NCBI GenBank assembly: GCA_041484195.1
Contig: JBGPHC010000013.1
Location: forward strand, 50,772-114,771
DNA from: PSRI01 sp041484195
Lineage (GTDB): Bacteria; Bacteroidota; Bacteroidia; Chitinophagales; Chitinophagaceae
Length of the DNA: 64,000 bases
Direction of reading: 5' to 3'
Each line of letters opens with the position of its first letter. Position 1 is the stretch's first letter. A model generated the notes under the pieces. The model worked only from the letters and a program-made list of their open reading frames with translations. It did not search any database and was not told the origin of the DNA. Below are positions 8,970 through 17,443 of this stretch, piece by piece. The position numbers were made by a program, and so were the translations under genes.

Positions 8970-10301
8970 ATGTCAGCGAGGGATGCCAGATTGATTTTTC
9001 TTTCCGCGGTTGAAGCCGTTCAACCCAAACAATTTATGCCTCAATATATGAAAGTGGAATCGGGGCGATTAACCCTGGGCGATTGCTCTTTTAAATTAGC
9101 CGACACAAAGAATATTTATATTGTCGCCATGGGTAAAGCCGCGGCTGCCATGTCACATGAAGCGGAAATGATCCTGGGGGAGCTCATCAGCGATGGGATC
9201 ACAATAACCAAATACGGGCATGCTCTTCCGTTGAAATATGGCCGCTGTTTGCAGGCGGGTCATCCACTTCCAGATGCCAATAGTCTGGTTGCTGCAGGTG
9301 CATTGTTGGAATTTTTGGAGGGGAAAGATCCCAATGATATTATTATAGTCCTGATCAGCGGAGGTGCCTCAGCTTTAATTGCGGATGGCCCACCTGGAAG
9401 TTCGCTGGGAGACTTGCAGGCATTGAATCAAATACTATTGAATATCGGCGTTAATATCCAGGAGATAAATACCATTCGCAAACATCTCTCATTCATCAAG
9501 GGCGGGCAATTAGTCAGGCAGGCCAGCCCGGCCAGGGTTGTTTCCCTGATATTGAGCGATGTTCCGGGTGATGACCCGGCAATTATTGCAAGCGGTCCCA
9601 CCAGTCCCGATCCATCCACTTTCAGTGATGCCTGGAATATTCTTGAAAAATATCGGATGAAGGACCGGTTAGCGCCGAGTTTGATTGATTGGTTGCAGCG
9701 TGGTCTCGCCGGGGAAATCCCGGAGACCCTCAAACCAGGCGATCACCTTTTTAGGAACACTCGCAATTATATTGTTGGGTCAAATCGCCAGGCATTAGAA
9801 GTGGCTGCATTGGAGGCAGAAAAACTTGGATACCAGGTGGAACTCTCCACGGTAATAATGCAGGGGGAGGCTTCTGTTCTTGCCAGGGAACTTGTGGAAG
9901 GATCCGGAAAATATGAACACGAGGGTCCTACCTGCATCCTTTTCGGTGGAGAGACTACGGTAACGATTAGAGGCAATGGAAGGGGCGGTCGCAATCAGGA
10001 ATTCGCTCTGGCCGCATTTTGCGCATTACAGGAAAAAAATATTTCTAAGGAGAGATTTCCGGTCATACTGGCCGCGGGTACGGATGGAACAGATGGAAAT
10101 ACGGATGCAACGGGTGCCATCATTGATTATCAAACAGTGGAAAATGCACTGCGACTCAAACTGAATCCATCATCTTATCTTCAGAACAATGATTCATATA
10201 CATTTTTCAAAAAAGTGGGTGGGCTCCTGGTGACGGGACCCACTCAAACTAATGTAATGGATTTAGTGCTCATGCTCCTTCCGGGATGGAATAGCATTTA
10301 G
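8970..10301 (+). CDS. Glycerate 2-kinase, MOFRL family
   Basis: Phosphorylates D-glycerate with ATP to 2-phosphoglycerate, linking glyoxylate or serine breakdown to glycolysis. The 443-residue protein shows the DUF4147 N-terminal domain (VAMGKAAAAM, AGHPLPD, LISGGASAL, TIRKHLSFIKGGQLVR, LILSDVPGDD) and the C-terminal MOFRL domain (FGGETTVTIRGNGRGGRNQEF, AAGTDGTDG). All signatures are intact. The gene is divergent from fadN (168 bp apart) and convergent with metG (26 bp between the ends). The family is sometimes labelled hydroxypyruvate reductase TtuD by older annotation; the motifs support the kinase. No pathway neighbours are present. Confidence 0.92.
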   Translation: MSARDARLIFLSAVEAVQPKQFMPQYMKVESGRLTLGDCSFKLADTKNIYIVAMGKAAAAMSHEAEMILGELISDGITITKYGHALPLKYGRCLQAGHPLPDANSLVAAGALLEFLEGKDPNDIIIVLISGGASALIADGPPGSSLGDLQALNQILLNIGVNIQEINTIRKHLSFIKGGQLVRQASPARVVSLILSDVPGDDPAIIASGPTSPDPSTFSDAWNILEKYRMKDRLAPSLIDWLQRGLAGEIPETLKPGDHLFRNTRNYIVGSNRQALEVAALEAEKLGYQVELSTVIMQGEASVLARELVEGSGKYEHEGPTCILFGGETTVTIRGNGRGGRNQEFALAAFCALQEKNISKERFPVILAAGTDGTDGNTDATGAIIDYQTVENALRLKLNPSSYLQNNDSYTFFKKVGGLLVTGPTQTNVMDLVLMLLPGWNSI

Positions 10302-10327
10302 ATAAAGCCGGATTCCGCCTCTGCACT

Positions 10328-12442
10328 CTAACTCACGGCGCTGCCACTTGGGATGATGGACTCCGGACTGATAAAATGGAGTTTTCCCTTTTTGTCTTCT
10401 GCCATCAGGATCATGCCCTGCGATTCTATGCCTCTCATTTTGCGTGGAGCCAGGTTTGCCACCACGACCACTTGTTTATTGAGTATTTCTTCGGGTTTGA
10501 AATGGAGCGCAATGCCCGAAAGGATGGTTCTTTTCTCAAATCCGAGATCAATCTCAAGCTTCAGAAGTTTATCGGCTTTTTCTACTTTTTCAGCACTTAC
10601 TATGAGGCCCACCCGCAAATCAAGTTTTGCAAAATCATCGAATTGAATGGTCTCTTTCATTGGAGAATGGTTGTCAGGCAATTGAGTCTTATCTGCCGCA
10701 TGAGGAGTTGTATTATTTTCGATTCCCGGAATCTTCACCAGGCCGGCCCTCAATTTCTCCACCTGTGCTGCTATTTCTGTGTCTTCCATTTTCCTGAAAA
10801 GCAATTGGGGCTCCCTCAGGGTATAACCCGTTTTCAGCAGGCCCGGCTTCCCTGCATTTTCCCAATCCAGAATCTTTTCCACCACCTTCATCATATGCAA
10901 CATTTTTTTTGCGGTGAAAGGCAGGAACGGATTGATGAGTATGGAAAGATTGGCAGTGAGTTGTAAAGCAATGTGAAGGCAATTGTCAACCAGTTTCTGA
11001 TTTTCGGGACTGGCCGGATTAGATTTATCTCCACTCGATTTTTTCCAGGGCTCTTTTTCCTGCAGGTATTTATTGCCTTTCCTGGCCAGGTCCATCACCT
11101 CAAAAAGTGCATCCCGGAATTTATAGTGTTCCAGGTTTTCTTCCACTTTATTCTTTGCTGATTCAAACTGGGCAATCATGACCCGGTCTGTTTCATCCAG
11201 CACATCAGCATGGAGTGGCGGCACTTTCCCATTGCATAATTTATGCATCAGGATGAAAGTCCGGTTTACAAAATTCCCGAAGATCGCGACCAGTTCACTA
11301 TTATTGCGTTCCTGGAATTCTTTCCAGGTGAAATCATTGTCCTTGGTTTCGGGAGCATTTGCGCATAGTACATAGCGTAATACATCCTGTTGGTCAGGGA
11401 AATCTCTCACGTAGTCATTCACCCAAACCGCCCAGTTACGCGAGGTTGAGACCTTTTCTCCTTCAATATTCAGGAATTCATTGGCAGGAACATTATCGGG
11501 CAATACAAAACCGCCATGGGCTTTCAGCATCGCGGGGAAAATGATACAATGGAAAACAATATTGTCTTTCCCGATAAAATGTACCAGTTTGGTATCATTC
11601 TGGCACCAGTAATCTGCCCATTGATTCGTGAGTTCCTTGGTGGCGCTGATATAACCGATGGGCGCGTCAAACCACACGTATAGCACTTTGCCTTCGGCAT
11701 TGGACAGCGGCACTTTAATGCCCCAGTTACTGTCACGCGTCATCGCCCTGCTCTGCAATCCATTGTCGAGCCAACTCTTGCACTGGCCATATACGTTATG
11801 TTTCCACTCCTTATGTCCTTCCAATATCCAATCCTTTAGCCAGGCTTCGTAGTTCTGCAATGGGAAGTACCAATGCCGGGTCTTTCTTTTTACCGGCACG
11901 CCATCACTCAATGCGCTTCTGGGATTGATCAGTAGTTCAGGACTCAGCGAAGAACCGCATCTTTCACACTGGTCTCCATAAGCATTGGGATTACCGCATA
12001 CGGGGCAGGTACCTATAATATAACGGTCGGCCAGGAAAGTCTTTGCCTTCTCGTCGAAGTACTGCTCCGTTTCCTTTTCTTCAAAAGTGCCATCATCATA
12101 CAATTTCTTAAAAAATGCCGAGGCCGTTTCATGGTGCACTTTATTGGTGGTACGTGAATAAATATCGAAGGAGATTCCCATCTGCTCCATGCTGTCTTTG
12201 ATAATGGTATGGTATTTGTCCACTACCTGCTGCGGTGTGATGCCTTCTTTCATGGCGCGAATGGTAATAGGCACACCATGTTCATCGCTTCCACTTACAA
12301 ATTTGACATCTCTTTTACGCGCTCTTTGATAACGAACATATATGTCTGCCGGGATATACACTCCTGCCATATGCCCGATATGCACCGGGCCGTTTGCGTA
12401 AGGCAATGCTGCTGTAACTAATATTCTTCGGAATTTTGTCAT
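10328..12442 (-). CDS. metG: Methionyl-tRNA synthetase
   Basis: A class I aminoacyl-tRNA synthetase charging tRNA-Met. The chosen start at 12442 (MTKFRRILVT) puts the HIGH motif at residues 21-24; the longer reading from 12487 would place the start inside a -7 promoter box. The zinc-binding knuckle CPVCGNPNAYGDQCERC is complete. The KMSKS loop is present as KVSTS, a variant familiar in this phylum. The C-terminal 110 residues form the EMAP-II/Arc1p-like tRNA-binding OB domain (FAKLDLRVGLIVSAEKV, APRKMRGIESQGM). The total of about 704 residues matches the long dimeric form of MetRS. It is a single-gene transcript. Confidence 0.97.
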   Translation of the reverse strand: MTKFRRILVTAALPYANGPVHIGHMAGVYIPADIYVRYQRARKRDVKFVSGSDEHGVPITIRAMKEGITPQQVVDKYHTIIKDSMEQMGISFDIYSRTTNKVHHETASAFFKKLYDDGTFEEKETEQYFDEKAKTFLADRYIIGTCPVCGNPNAYGDQCERCGSSLSPELLINPRSALSDGVPVKRKTRHWYFPLQNYEAWLKDWILEGHKEWKHNVYGQCKSWLDNGLQSRAMTRDSNWGIKVPLSNAEGKVLYVWFDAPIGYISATKELTNQWADYWCQNDTKLVHFIGKDNIVFHCIIFPAMLKAHGGFVLPDNVPANEFLNIEGEKVSTSRNWAVWVNDYVRDFPDQQDVLRYVLCANAPETKDNDFTWKEFQERNNSELVAIFGNFVNRTFILMHKLCNGKVPPLHADVLDETDRVMIAQFESAKNKVEENLEHYKFRDALFEVMDLARKGNKYLQEKEPWKKSSGDKSNPASPENQKLVDNCLHIALQLTANLSILINPFLPFTAKKMLHMMKVVEKILDWENAGKPGLLKTGYTLREPQLLFRKMEDTEIAAQVEKLRAGLVKIPGIENNTTPHAADKTQLPDNHSPMKETIQFDDFAKLDLRVGLIVSAEKVEKADKLLKLEIDLGFEKRTILSGIALHFKPEEILNKQVVVVANLAPRKMRGIESQGMILMAEDKKGKLHFISPESIIPSGSAVS

Positions 12443-12484
12443 GCCTGCCCCCGGGGGGAAAAGTTTTGATTTGGAAAAGAGTTG

Positions 12485-12492
12485 CAAAAATA
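12485..12492 (-). promoter_or_regulatory. Bacteroidetes -7 box for metG
   Basis: The minus strand reads TATTTTTG, a full TAnnTTTG match, 43 bp before the metG start. The -33 element is weak (CTG at about 17 nt spacing). The predicted transcript start near 12478 lies downstream of the alternative start codon at 12487 and so supports the start at 12442. Confidence 0.45.
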
Positions 12493-12843
12493 GCTAATAA
12501 TGCGTGAAGCAGTGGTAAGATCATGATTTTTGTAGATTTGGAAAAAGGATGCATTGCTGCCATGGGTGCTTTTCGGGTCTTGTAAGCGGTTAAGGAAGGT
12601 TTGTTGTTGGCACGAAGCGGGGATATGAGGTGAGCAAATTAATGAAGAAATCATTTGAATATTAATGGGGATTCATGATCTGCAATGGGTAAACCCGGGC
12701 CAAAACATGAGAAGTGGCGATTTTTTATGGCCAACCGATTACCTTTACCTGATTTTAAAATTGAAGCAGAAAAAAAAGAAATATAGGTTGCCTGTGCCCG
12801 GATCTTGAATTGACCAGACTGCCAAATAATAATAACCAACTCC
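12493..12843. other. Intergenic region between metG and the LD-carboxypeptidase gene
   Basis: About 350 bp between two divergent genes. It should contain both promoters, but apart from the metG -7 box no convincing element, hairpin or conserved-looking reading frame was found. Short open frames on the minus strand lack protein character. Confidence 0.5.
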
Positions 12844-13896
12844 ATGAAAAGAAAGCAATTTTTATCCGCGTTGCTACCCTTAGGTGTTATGGCAAATGCA
12901 TTTGCCAATGATCCCCGTACAAATGTTCCAGGCCAGGAGATGCAATCTGTTTTTCCTGAAGATGATTCCGCCATTAAGGTACCGCCATATTTAAAGCGCG
13001 GCGATACTATTGGAATCACTTGTCCCGCCGGTTTCATAACCCAGGAAGAAATTCAACCGGCTATGCAACTGATGCAGAGCTGGGGATTTAAAATAAAGAT
13101 CGGGGATACAATCGGAAAAAGAGACGCCAGTTTTGGGGGAACAGACTCCGAGCGGTCCAGGGATTTTCAGCAGATGTTGGATGATCCTTACCTGAAGGCC
13201 ATCATGTGCGCCCGTGGTGGATACGGCTCGATCAGGATCGTAGATCAGCTCAATTTCAGCAATCTGATAAAAAAGCCAAAATGGATCATAGGATTCAGTG
13301 ATATTACCGTGTTGCATTGCCATATCAGCAGGAATTGCCAAATCGCCTCTATTCATTCTAAAATGTGCAACAGCTTTCCTGAAGTATTTGAAGTAGCGGA
13401 GCCAATCGTGCAGGAAACCGTACTTTCTATAAAATATGCACTCACGGGTGTGAAGATGGAATACAAGGCACTGCCCAATGCAAAAAATAAAACAGGCATC
13501 GCCGAAGGAACTATTATTGGCGGTAACCTGAAAACGATTGAAACACTCTCTGGTACGAAATCAGATATTAAGACAGCTGGACAAATATTATTCGTAGAAG
13601 ACACGGGAGAATACCTGTACGGTCTCGACCGGATGTTTTGGAATTTGAAGAGGACAGGAAAATTGGCTCAGCTGAAGGGACTGATCATCGGCGGATTCAA
13701 AATCAAGCCCGATGACCCTGGAGAAGAATTCGGCCGCACGCTTTATGATATTGTAATGGAAAAAGTGAATGAATACCATTATCCGGTCTGTTTTGACTTT
13801 TCGGTAGGGCATCAGAAAGAAAATTATGCTCTCAAATGCGGAGTCAGGCACCGGCTAAGTGTTACTGCAGATAAAGTTGAACTGGTGGAAGTGTAA
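12844..13896 (+). CDS. Exported LD-carboxypeptidase, peptidase family S66
   Basis: Family S66 enzymes remove the terminal D-alanine from murein tetrapeptides during peptidoglycan recycling. The 350-residue protein begins with a signal-peptide-like MKRKQFLSALLPLGVMANAFAND, so export is likely. Catalytic features are the nucleophile Ser152 in GFSDIT, the glutamate region FVEDTGEYLYGLDRM and the histidine in SVGHQKENYAL; the CARGGYGS segment is also typical. The length is 40-50 residues above the cytoplasmic norm because of the leader and a linker. It is followed at a 274-bp distance by a second S66 gene on the same strand. Export would place the enzyme at the sacculus rather than in the cytoplasm; the exact substrate is not shown. 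Confidence 0.88.
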   Translation: MKRKQFLSALLPLGVMANAFANDPRTNVPGQEMQSVFPEDDSAIKVPPYLKRGDTIGITCPAGFITQEEIQPAMQLMQSWGFKIKIGDTIGKRDASFGGTDSERSRDFQQMLDDPYLKAIMCARGGYGSIRIVDQLNFSNLIKKPKWIIGFSDITVLHCHISRNCQIASIHSKMCNSFPEVFEVAEPIVQETVLSIKYALTGVKMEYKALPNAKNKTGIAEGTIIGGNLKTIETLSGTKSDIKTAGQILFVEDTGEYLYGLDRMFWNLKRTGKLAQLKGLIIGGFKIKPDDPGEEFGRTLYDIVMEKVNEYHYPVCFDFSVGHQKENYALKCGVRHRLSVTADKVELVEV

Positions 13897-14170
13897 GGTT
13901 AAGGGCTTCGATCCAGGACCGGTCGCCGGATTGAAACTGAAGCGAAATTCAATGATATGGCTTGATTTATTTCAATGTTGAAATTGGATCGTGGAAGTCA
14001 GCCGTGGCATTTATTGTTGAAGAGCAGATAGGGAAAGAGTATTCCCTTTGTCAACCAGGATTCAACATGAACTGATTCAAAAAATGGAAGTAGAATTGAT
14101 TTTATTACTCTTCAAATTCAATTGACGATTAAACGCCTGCCAAGGGAAGGAAATTAGTAGCTGCACACCC

Positions 14171-15079
14171 ATGCCGATCATCCCTCCATATCTTAAAACC
14201 GGTGATACTATCGCCATAACCTGTCCTGCGGGCTGGATGTCTATGGAAAAGGCCCGTACCTGCGTACAGGTATTGGGTAAATGGGGATTTAAAGTGAGGA
14301 TTGGGAAAACCCTGGGAAGCCATTCGGGGAATTATTTCTCGGGAACAGACCAGGAGCGGCTGGATGATTTTCAGGAATTGCTGGATGATGGCCAGGTTGC
14401 GGCCATACTCTGCGCGCGGGGTGGTTATGGAGTAGGGCGGATCATTGAACAAATTGATTTCAAAAAATTTAAGAAGCATCCCAAGTGGATCATTGGATTC
14501 AGCGATATCACAGTTCTCCATGCTCATATTTTTTCAAATTTCAGGATCGCGACGCTGCACGCCCCCATGGCGGATGCGTTTAATGCTGAGGGTTATAAAA
14601 ATAAATACGTAAAGTCGCTCAGGGATGCTTTGATGGGGAAGACGAATTGCTATGAATACAGGGCCGGAAAATTTAACCGGCGGGGAAAGGCCAGGGCGGA
14701 GCTGGTGGGCGGGAATTTGTCAATGCTTGCCCATGCCATAGGAACTTCTTCAGATATTAAGACAAAGGGTAGGATATTATTCCTGGAAGACGTGGGGGAG
14801 TACCAATACAATATTGATCGTATGCTGTACCAGTTGAAGCGAAATGGAAAATTAGAGGATTTGGCGGGATTGATAGTGGGGAGATTTACTGAAATCAAAG
14901 ATACAACGAGACCATTCGGCGAGGGTGTTTATGAAATGATCTATGAAATAGTGAAGGACTATGAATATCCATTGTGTTTTGAATTTCCCGTAGGTCATGT
15001 GCCCGAAAACTACGCGCTGAAGTTCGGAGCCGAATACGGATTTAGAGTAGAAAATAATAGGGCTACATTAAAGGGATAA
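14171..15079 (+). CDS. Cytoplasmic-type LD-carboxypeptidase, peptidase family S66
   Basis: The 302-residue protein is a paralogue of the preceding gene product but starts directly at the catalytic domain (MPIIPPYLKTGDTIAITCPAG) with no signal peptide. The triad is visible: Ser111 in GFSDIT, the glutamate in FLEDVGEYQYNIDRM and the histidine in PVGHVPENYALKFG. It should therefore be the cytoplasmic recycling form, cleaving the L-Ala-gamma-Glu-meso-Dap-D-Ala tetrapeptide to a tripeptide. The tandem arrangement with an exported copy suggests duplication followed by a split in location. The 274-bp gap upstream shows no gene. Confidence 0.9.
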   Translation: MPIIPPYLKTGDTIAITCPAGWMSMEKARTCVQVLGKWGFKVRIGKTLGSHSGNYFSGTDQERLDDFQELLDDGQVAAILCARGGYGVGRIIEQIDFKKFKKHPKWIIGFSDITVLHAHIFSNFRIATLHAPMADAFNAEGYKNKYVKSLRDALMGKTNCYEYRAGKFNRRGKARAELVGGNLSMLAHAIGTSSDIKTKGRILFLEDVGEYQYNIDRMLYQLKRNGKLEDLAGLIVGRFTEIKDTTRPFGEGVYEMIYEIVKDYEYPLCFEFPVGHVPENYALKFGAEYGFRVENNRATLKG

Positions 15080-15151
15080 GTCTCTGCTTTGGACGGGGAG
15101 ATACTCCAACGGGATTCGGTCCGGTTGGATTTGCTTACGGGTCTTAAGGAA

Positions 15152-15637
15152 TTATTCTTGTGCCTCTGATAGGCGGATGCTTGTGAGTCCGAAGATCAGG
15201 GCTTCCGTGGGTTTAGTTTTCAGATAGGCTTTTACCCGTTCAAATTGATTTATGCTTTCACTGTCATTATTTACATAGAGCCATGTATTCTGATTATCCA
15301 GATCCATGATTATGATTCCAAATGCCGAACGGATCATGCTGGCATTCCGGAGAGAGCCAGGCGATAGGGTTTCGACGGCAGGCAATTTTTGAATCAGGCA
15401 TGCTAAATTGTTCGCCTTATACAGGATCGCCTCGCTGCTGTATTGACAATCCAGCGCTCCCGTTACCTGCTCACCCTTAAGTATAGGTGCTATTTTCGGG
15501 AGTTCATTGGCTGAAATGGGAGGAGATTCCCTATTCTTGTTGCATGAAATGAAGCAAATGTATACAAGAAGTATTGTGATCCCCGGAATGAAGAAACGGA
15601 CAAAAGCCTTGGTTCTTCTAAATGATTGTGTTTTCAT
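15152..15637 (-). CDS. Putative lipoprotein of unknown function
   Basis: The 161-residue protein is not recognised. The N-terminus has a basic patch (RRTKAFVRFF) and a hydrophobic segment ending in VYICFISC, a lipobox with the acceptor cysteine near residue 32; a polar linker follows. The mature part contains an isolated Cys pair in GALDCQYSSEAI and NLACLIQ and ends in a mixed alpha/beta stretch. It is transcribed toward the LD-carboxypeptidase gene and lies 64 bp downstream of the Xre gene on the same strand, so it may be read from the Xre transcript, but the gap is larger than between the other two genes. No function can be assigned. Confidence 0.6.
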   Translation of the reverse strand: MKTQSFRRTKAFVRFFIPGITILLVYICFISCNKNRESPPISANELPKIAPILKGEQVTGALDCQYSSEAILYKANNLACLIQKLPAVETLSPGSLRNASMIRSAFGIIIMDLDNQNTWLYVNNDSESINQFERVKAYLKTKPTEALIFGLTSIRLSEAQE

Positions 15638-15701
15638 TTTTTTATTTGTTAGTGATGGAAATATTATCGAAATAGTTTTTATTTGAAAAATTCACCTTGT
15701 G

Positions 15702-15902
15702 TTAATCTGTTGCTTCCAGGATGAAAATTTCATCAACTTTTTTCTCAAATAGTCTGGCCAGTTTCAGCGCCAGCAAGGTTGAAGGCACATATTTGTTGGA
15801 TTCAATGGCGTTGATAGTCTGACGGGATACTCCAATCTTTACTGCCAATTCTGCCTGGGTCATATCATGGATGGCTCTTTCTACCTTTATTGTATTCTTC
15901 AT
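15702..15902 (-). CDS. Small Xre-family helix-turn-helix regulator
   Basis: The 66-residue protein is a bare HTH_3 domain: MTQAELAVKIGVSRQTINAI contains the helix-turn-helix, followed by VPSTLLALKLARLFEKKVDEIF, the standard ending of the short YozG/YgzD type. It lacks any sensor domain. It lies 10 bp downstream of the membrane-protein gene on the same strand, a widespread pairing in which the HTH protein probably regulates its own operon. The inverted repeat at 16358-16404, next to the operon start, is a candidate operator. Confidence 0.88.
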   Translation of the reverse strand: MKNTIKVERAIHDMTQAELAVKIGVSRQTINAIESNKYVPSTLLALKLARLFEKKVDEIFILEATD

Positions 15903-15912
15903 GGATGAGGAA

Positions 15913-16359
15913 TTAATCGGTTAGTGATTTATTATTCCTGCGCAGCACCATGTGAAACCTGATGATGAAAATGATCAATACGGTTAGCATGTTGTACATC
16001 ATCACGTCAATATAGTTTAATCCGTGCACCAGCCAGGTGGCCACAATGAGTAAGCCATAATTGATCAGCACGGCCCACTGCAATGATTCAAGCCTGGTGC
16101 GATTGATAAATTCATCTTCATTTTTTTCTCTGGAAAATGCGATGAATATCAAGCCCAGGATGATACCGGTCAGGGCAATTTCATCCGTAAAATTGATGTT
16201 GTCATTTTCGAATAATTTGTTAGATGTCTTCCATGATACTGTTAGGAAATCGAATCTGAAATCGAAGAACCTGACCAGGATTCCCAGGGCCAGGGAGGGG
16301 AGCAGGAGCAATATTCCCCATTTCTTGAACCTCCCCGGTAATAATAATTTGGAGTTCAT
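15913..16359 (-). CDS. Four-helix membrane protein paired with Xre regulator
   Basis: The 148-residue protein has four likely membrane segments (about residues 14-32, 60-76, 92-110 and 116-136) separated by short charged loops such as SREKNEDEFINRTRLESL between segments 2 and 3. This ERTRLES-like loop is typical of DUF2178-like membrane proteins that accompany small Xre regulators in many Bacteroidetes and Firmicutes. The function is unknown. It is the first gene of a two-gene operon (10-bp gap) and starts directly beside a long inverted repeat, so autoregulation by its partner is plausible. Confidence 0.75.
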   Translation of the reverse strand: MNSKLLLPGRFKKWGILLLLPSLALGILVRFFDFRFDFLTVSWKTSNKLFENDNINFTDEIALTGIILGLIFIAFSREKNEDEFINRTRLESLQWAVLINYGLLIVATWLVHGLNYIDVMMYNMLTVLIIFIIRFHMVLRRNNKSLTD

Positions 16360-16404
16360 AATGTAAAGTTTTCTTGTGTAAATGTAAAGAAAACCTTACA
16401 TAAT
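16358..16404. promoter_or_regulatory. Inverted repeat, candidate operator of the membrane-protein/Xre operon
   Basis: Two 18-nt arms (16358-16375 and 16387-16404) match each other in reverse complement at 16 of 18 positions around an 11-nt spacer. The left arm begins inside the start codon of the downstream gene. The spacer and arms hold several TGTAAA/TTTACA units. The position between promoter and start suits repression by the neighbouring Xre protein, which is inferred. Confidence 0.5.
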
Positions 16405-16730
16405 GTCAAATAAAATGGCAAAATTTCTTAAAATTTTTAAGTAGTCGGCTTTTTTGATGTCAGGAAAGGGAATTTGGTTGAGACCTAATGATATGGTTTA
16501 TAGTCTCTCAGGTTCAAGTTTGCCTTTTAGCAATATAGAAAATTGAGGTTGAATGAAAGGGATTGCTTTTATCGGTCAGCGATAAATCAGAAGCAGTGTT
16601 CAAAAAATCAGAAGGAGGGATGGGGGAAATTCACCAGCGCATTGCAGGAAAAAGCCATCTATGTGGCTTGCTTTTGGAATAAATGCAAATTAGATTTGCC
16701 GGCGCTTAATTCCATGCCAACCGGCGGTGT
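16405..16730. other. Intergenic region upstream of the small membrane-protein pair
   Basis: About 325 bp. A 63-codon frame from a TTG at 16543 ends in an ATGA overlap with the next gene, but its composition and start do not look like a protein. No clear promoter or hairpin was found. Confidence 0.4.
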
Positions 16731-17234
16731 ATGAGGATGTTCAAGATGAGAAGTTTCAAAGTTTATTTCCCTGATGTTTTCAAGGCAATTGTAAAGTCCA
16801 TTATCTGGCTTTTATCCACCGCATTTTTTGGAAGCCTGCCATTGCTGCTGATCTTGTTATTGTCGGGTTTAGGAATAGTTGAAGCAGATAAGAAGGCGAA
16901 TGAAATGTATAATGACTTGTTCCTGATTTTTCTATCCTGCGCCATAATAAGCGAAATTAGTTTCGAAGGATTTTTGTGCAAAATAAAATTTTCGAAATAT
17001 TCTTATCTTTTTTTTGCAGTTTCGGCCGGGGTAGTAGTAGGGATTTCATGTATTCTCTATATCATTATATTTCTTCGAAGAGCCAACCATGCTAAAATCC
17101 AAGCAATATTGAACTATCAAATAGTTCTGATAACTTATACTGTTTTGTATTCGATTCATTTGAAGGCATTATTGTTTATAGAGGGGATTAAAATCTACAA
17201 AAAATGGAAACGTTACTCAATGCCATGTTCATAA
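16731..17234 (+). CDS. Small membrane protein of unknown function
   Basis: The 167-residue protein is not recognised. It has four to five hydrophobic stretches (about residues 22-45, 60-80, 89-112, 124-150) and a basic C-terminus (IYKKWKRYSMPC). Two further in-frame ATG codons at 16737 and 16746 are equally good starts. The base composition is AT-rich compared with the genes on both sides. The 3' end overlaps by 31 bp a 48-codon frame encoding another membrane peptide, suggesting a translationally coupled pair. It is flanked by an Xre operon and by alpha/beta hydrolases, neither of which helps with function. Confidence 0.5.
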   Translation: MRMFKMRSFKVYFPDVFKAIVKSIIWLLSTAFFGSLPLLLILLLSGLGIVEADKKANEMYNDLFLIFLSCAIISEISFEGFLCKIKFSKYSYLFFAVSAGVVVGISCILYIIIFLRRANHAKIQAILNYQIVLITYTVLYSIHLKALLFIEGIKIYKKWKRYSMPCS

Positions 17235-17350
17235 TTGCTTTTGTGTTTTTTGGATTGGGAATAATCTCATCTATTTCAGATCTAAAGAAGATACACGAAT
17301 CCGATGATTCTGAAAAGCAACAATGTGATTCCAAGAACTTCACAAAATGA
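17204..17350 (+). CDS. Predicted 48-residue single-span membrane protein
   Basis: An ATG at 17204 opens a 48-codon frame starting METLLNAMFIIAFVFFGLG, a clean transmembrane helix, followed by a charged tail (SDLKKIHESDDSEKQQCD). It overlaps the end of the preceding membrane-protein gene by 31 bp in another frame. The hydrophobic/charged layout looks like a real protein rather than noise, but nothing independent supports translation. The function is unknown. Confidence 0.45.
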   Translation: METLLNAMFIIAFVFFGLGIISSISDLKKIHESDDSEKQQCDSKNFTK

Positions 17351-17443
17351 GGAAGCCAGGATCTGCACAAACCAATGTCAGTTTCCAGGTAATTATTTGA
17401 GCGCAACGGCCTAACAATTCAGGGATAATTTCCAAATTTGAAT

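Noticed and set aside
10328..12442. KVSTS instead of KMSKS in MetRS as a defect
   Set aside because: Similar variants are usual in this phylum and all other motifs are intact.
12651..13037. 128-codon minus-strand frame over the start of the first LD-carboxypeptidase gene
   Set aside because: It is the antisense of a clear S66 gene with a signal peptide and lacks any recognisable domain.
16543..16734. 63-codon frame ending in an ATGA overlap
   Set aside because: TTG start, cysteine- and lysine-rich random-looking sequence and no leader or domain; the overlap alone is not enough.
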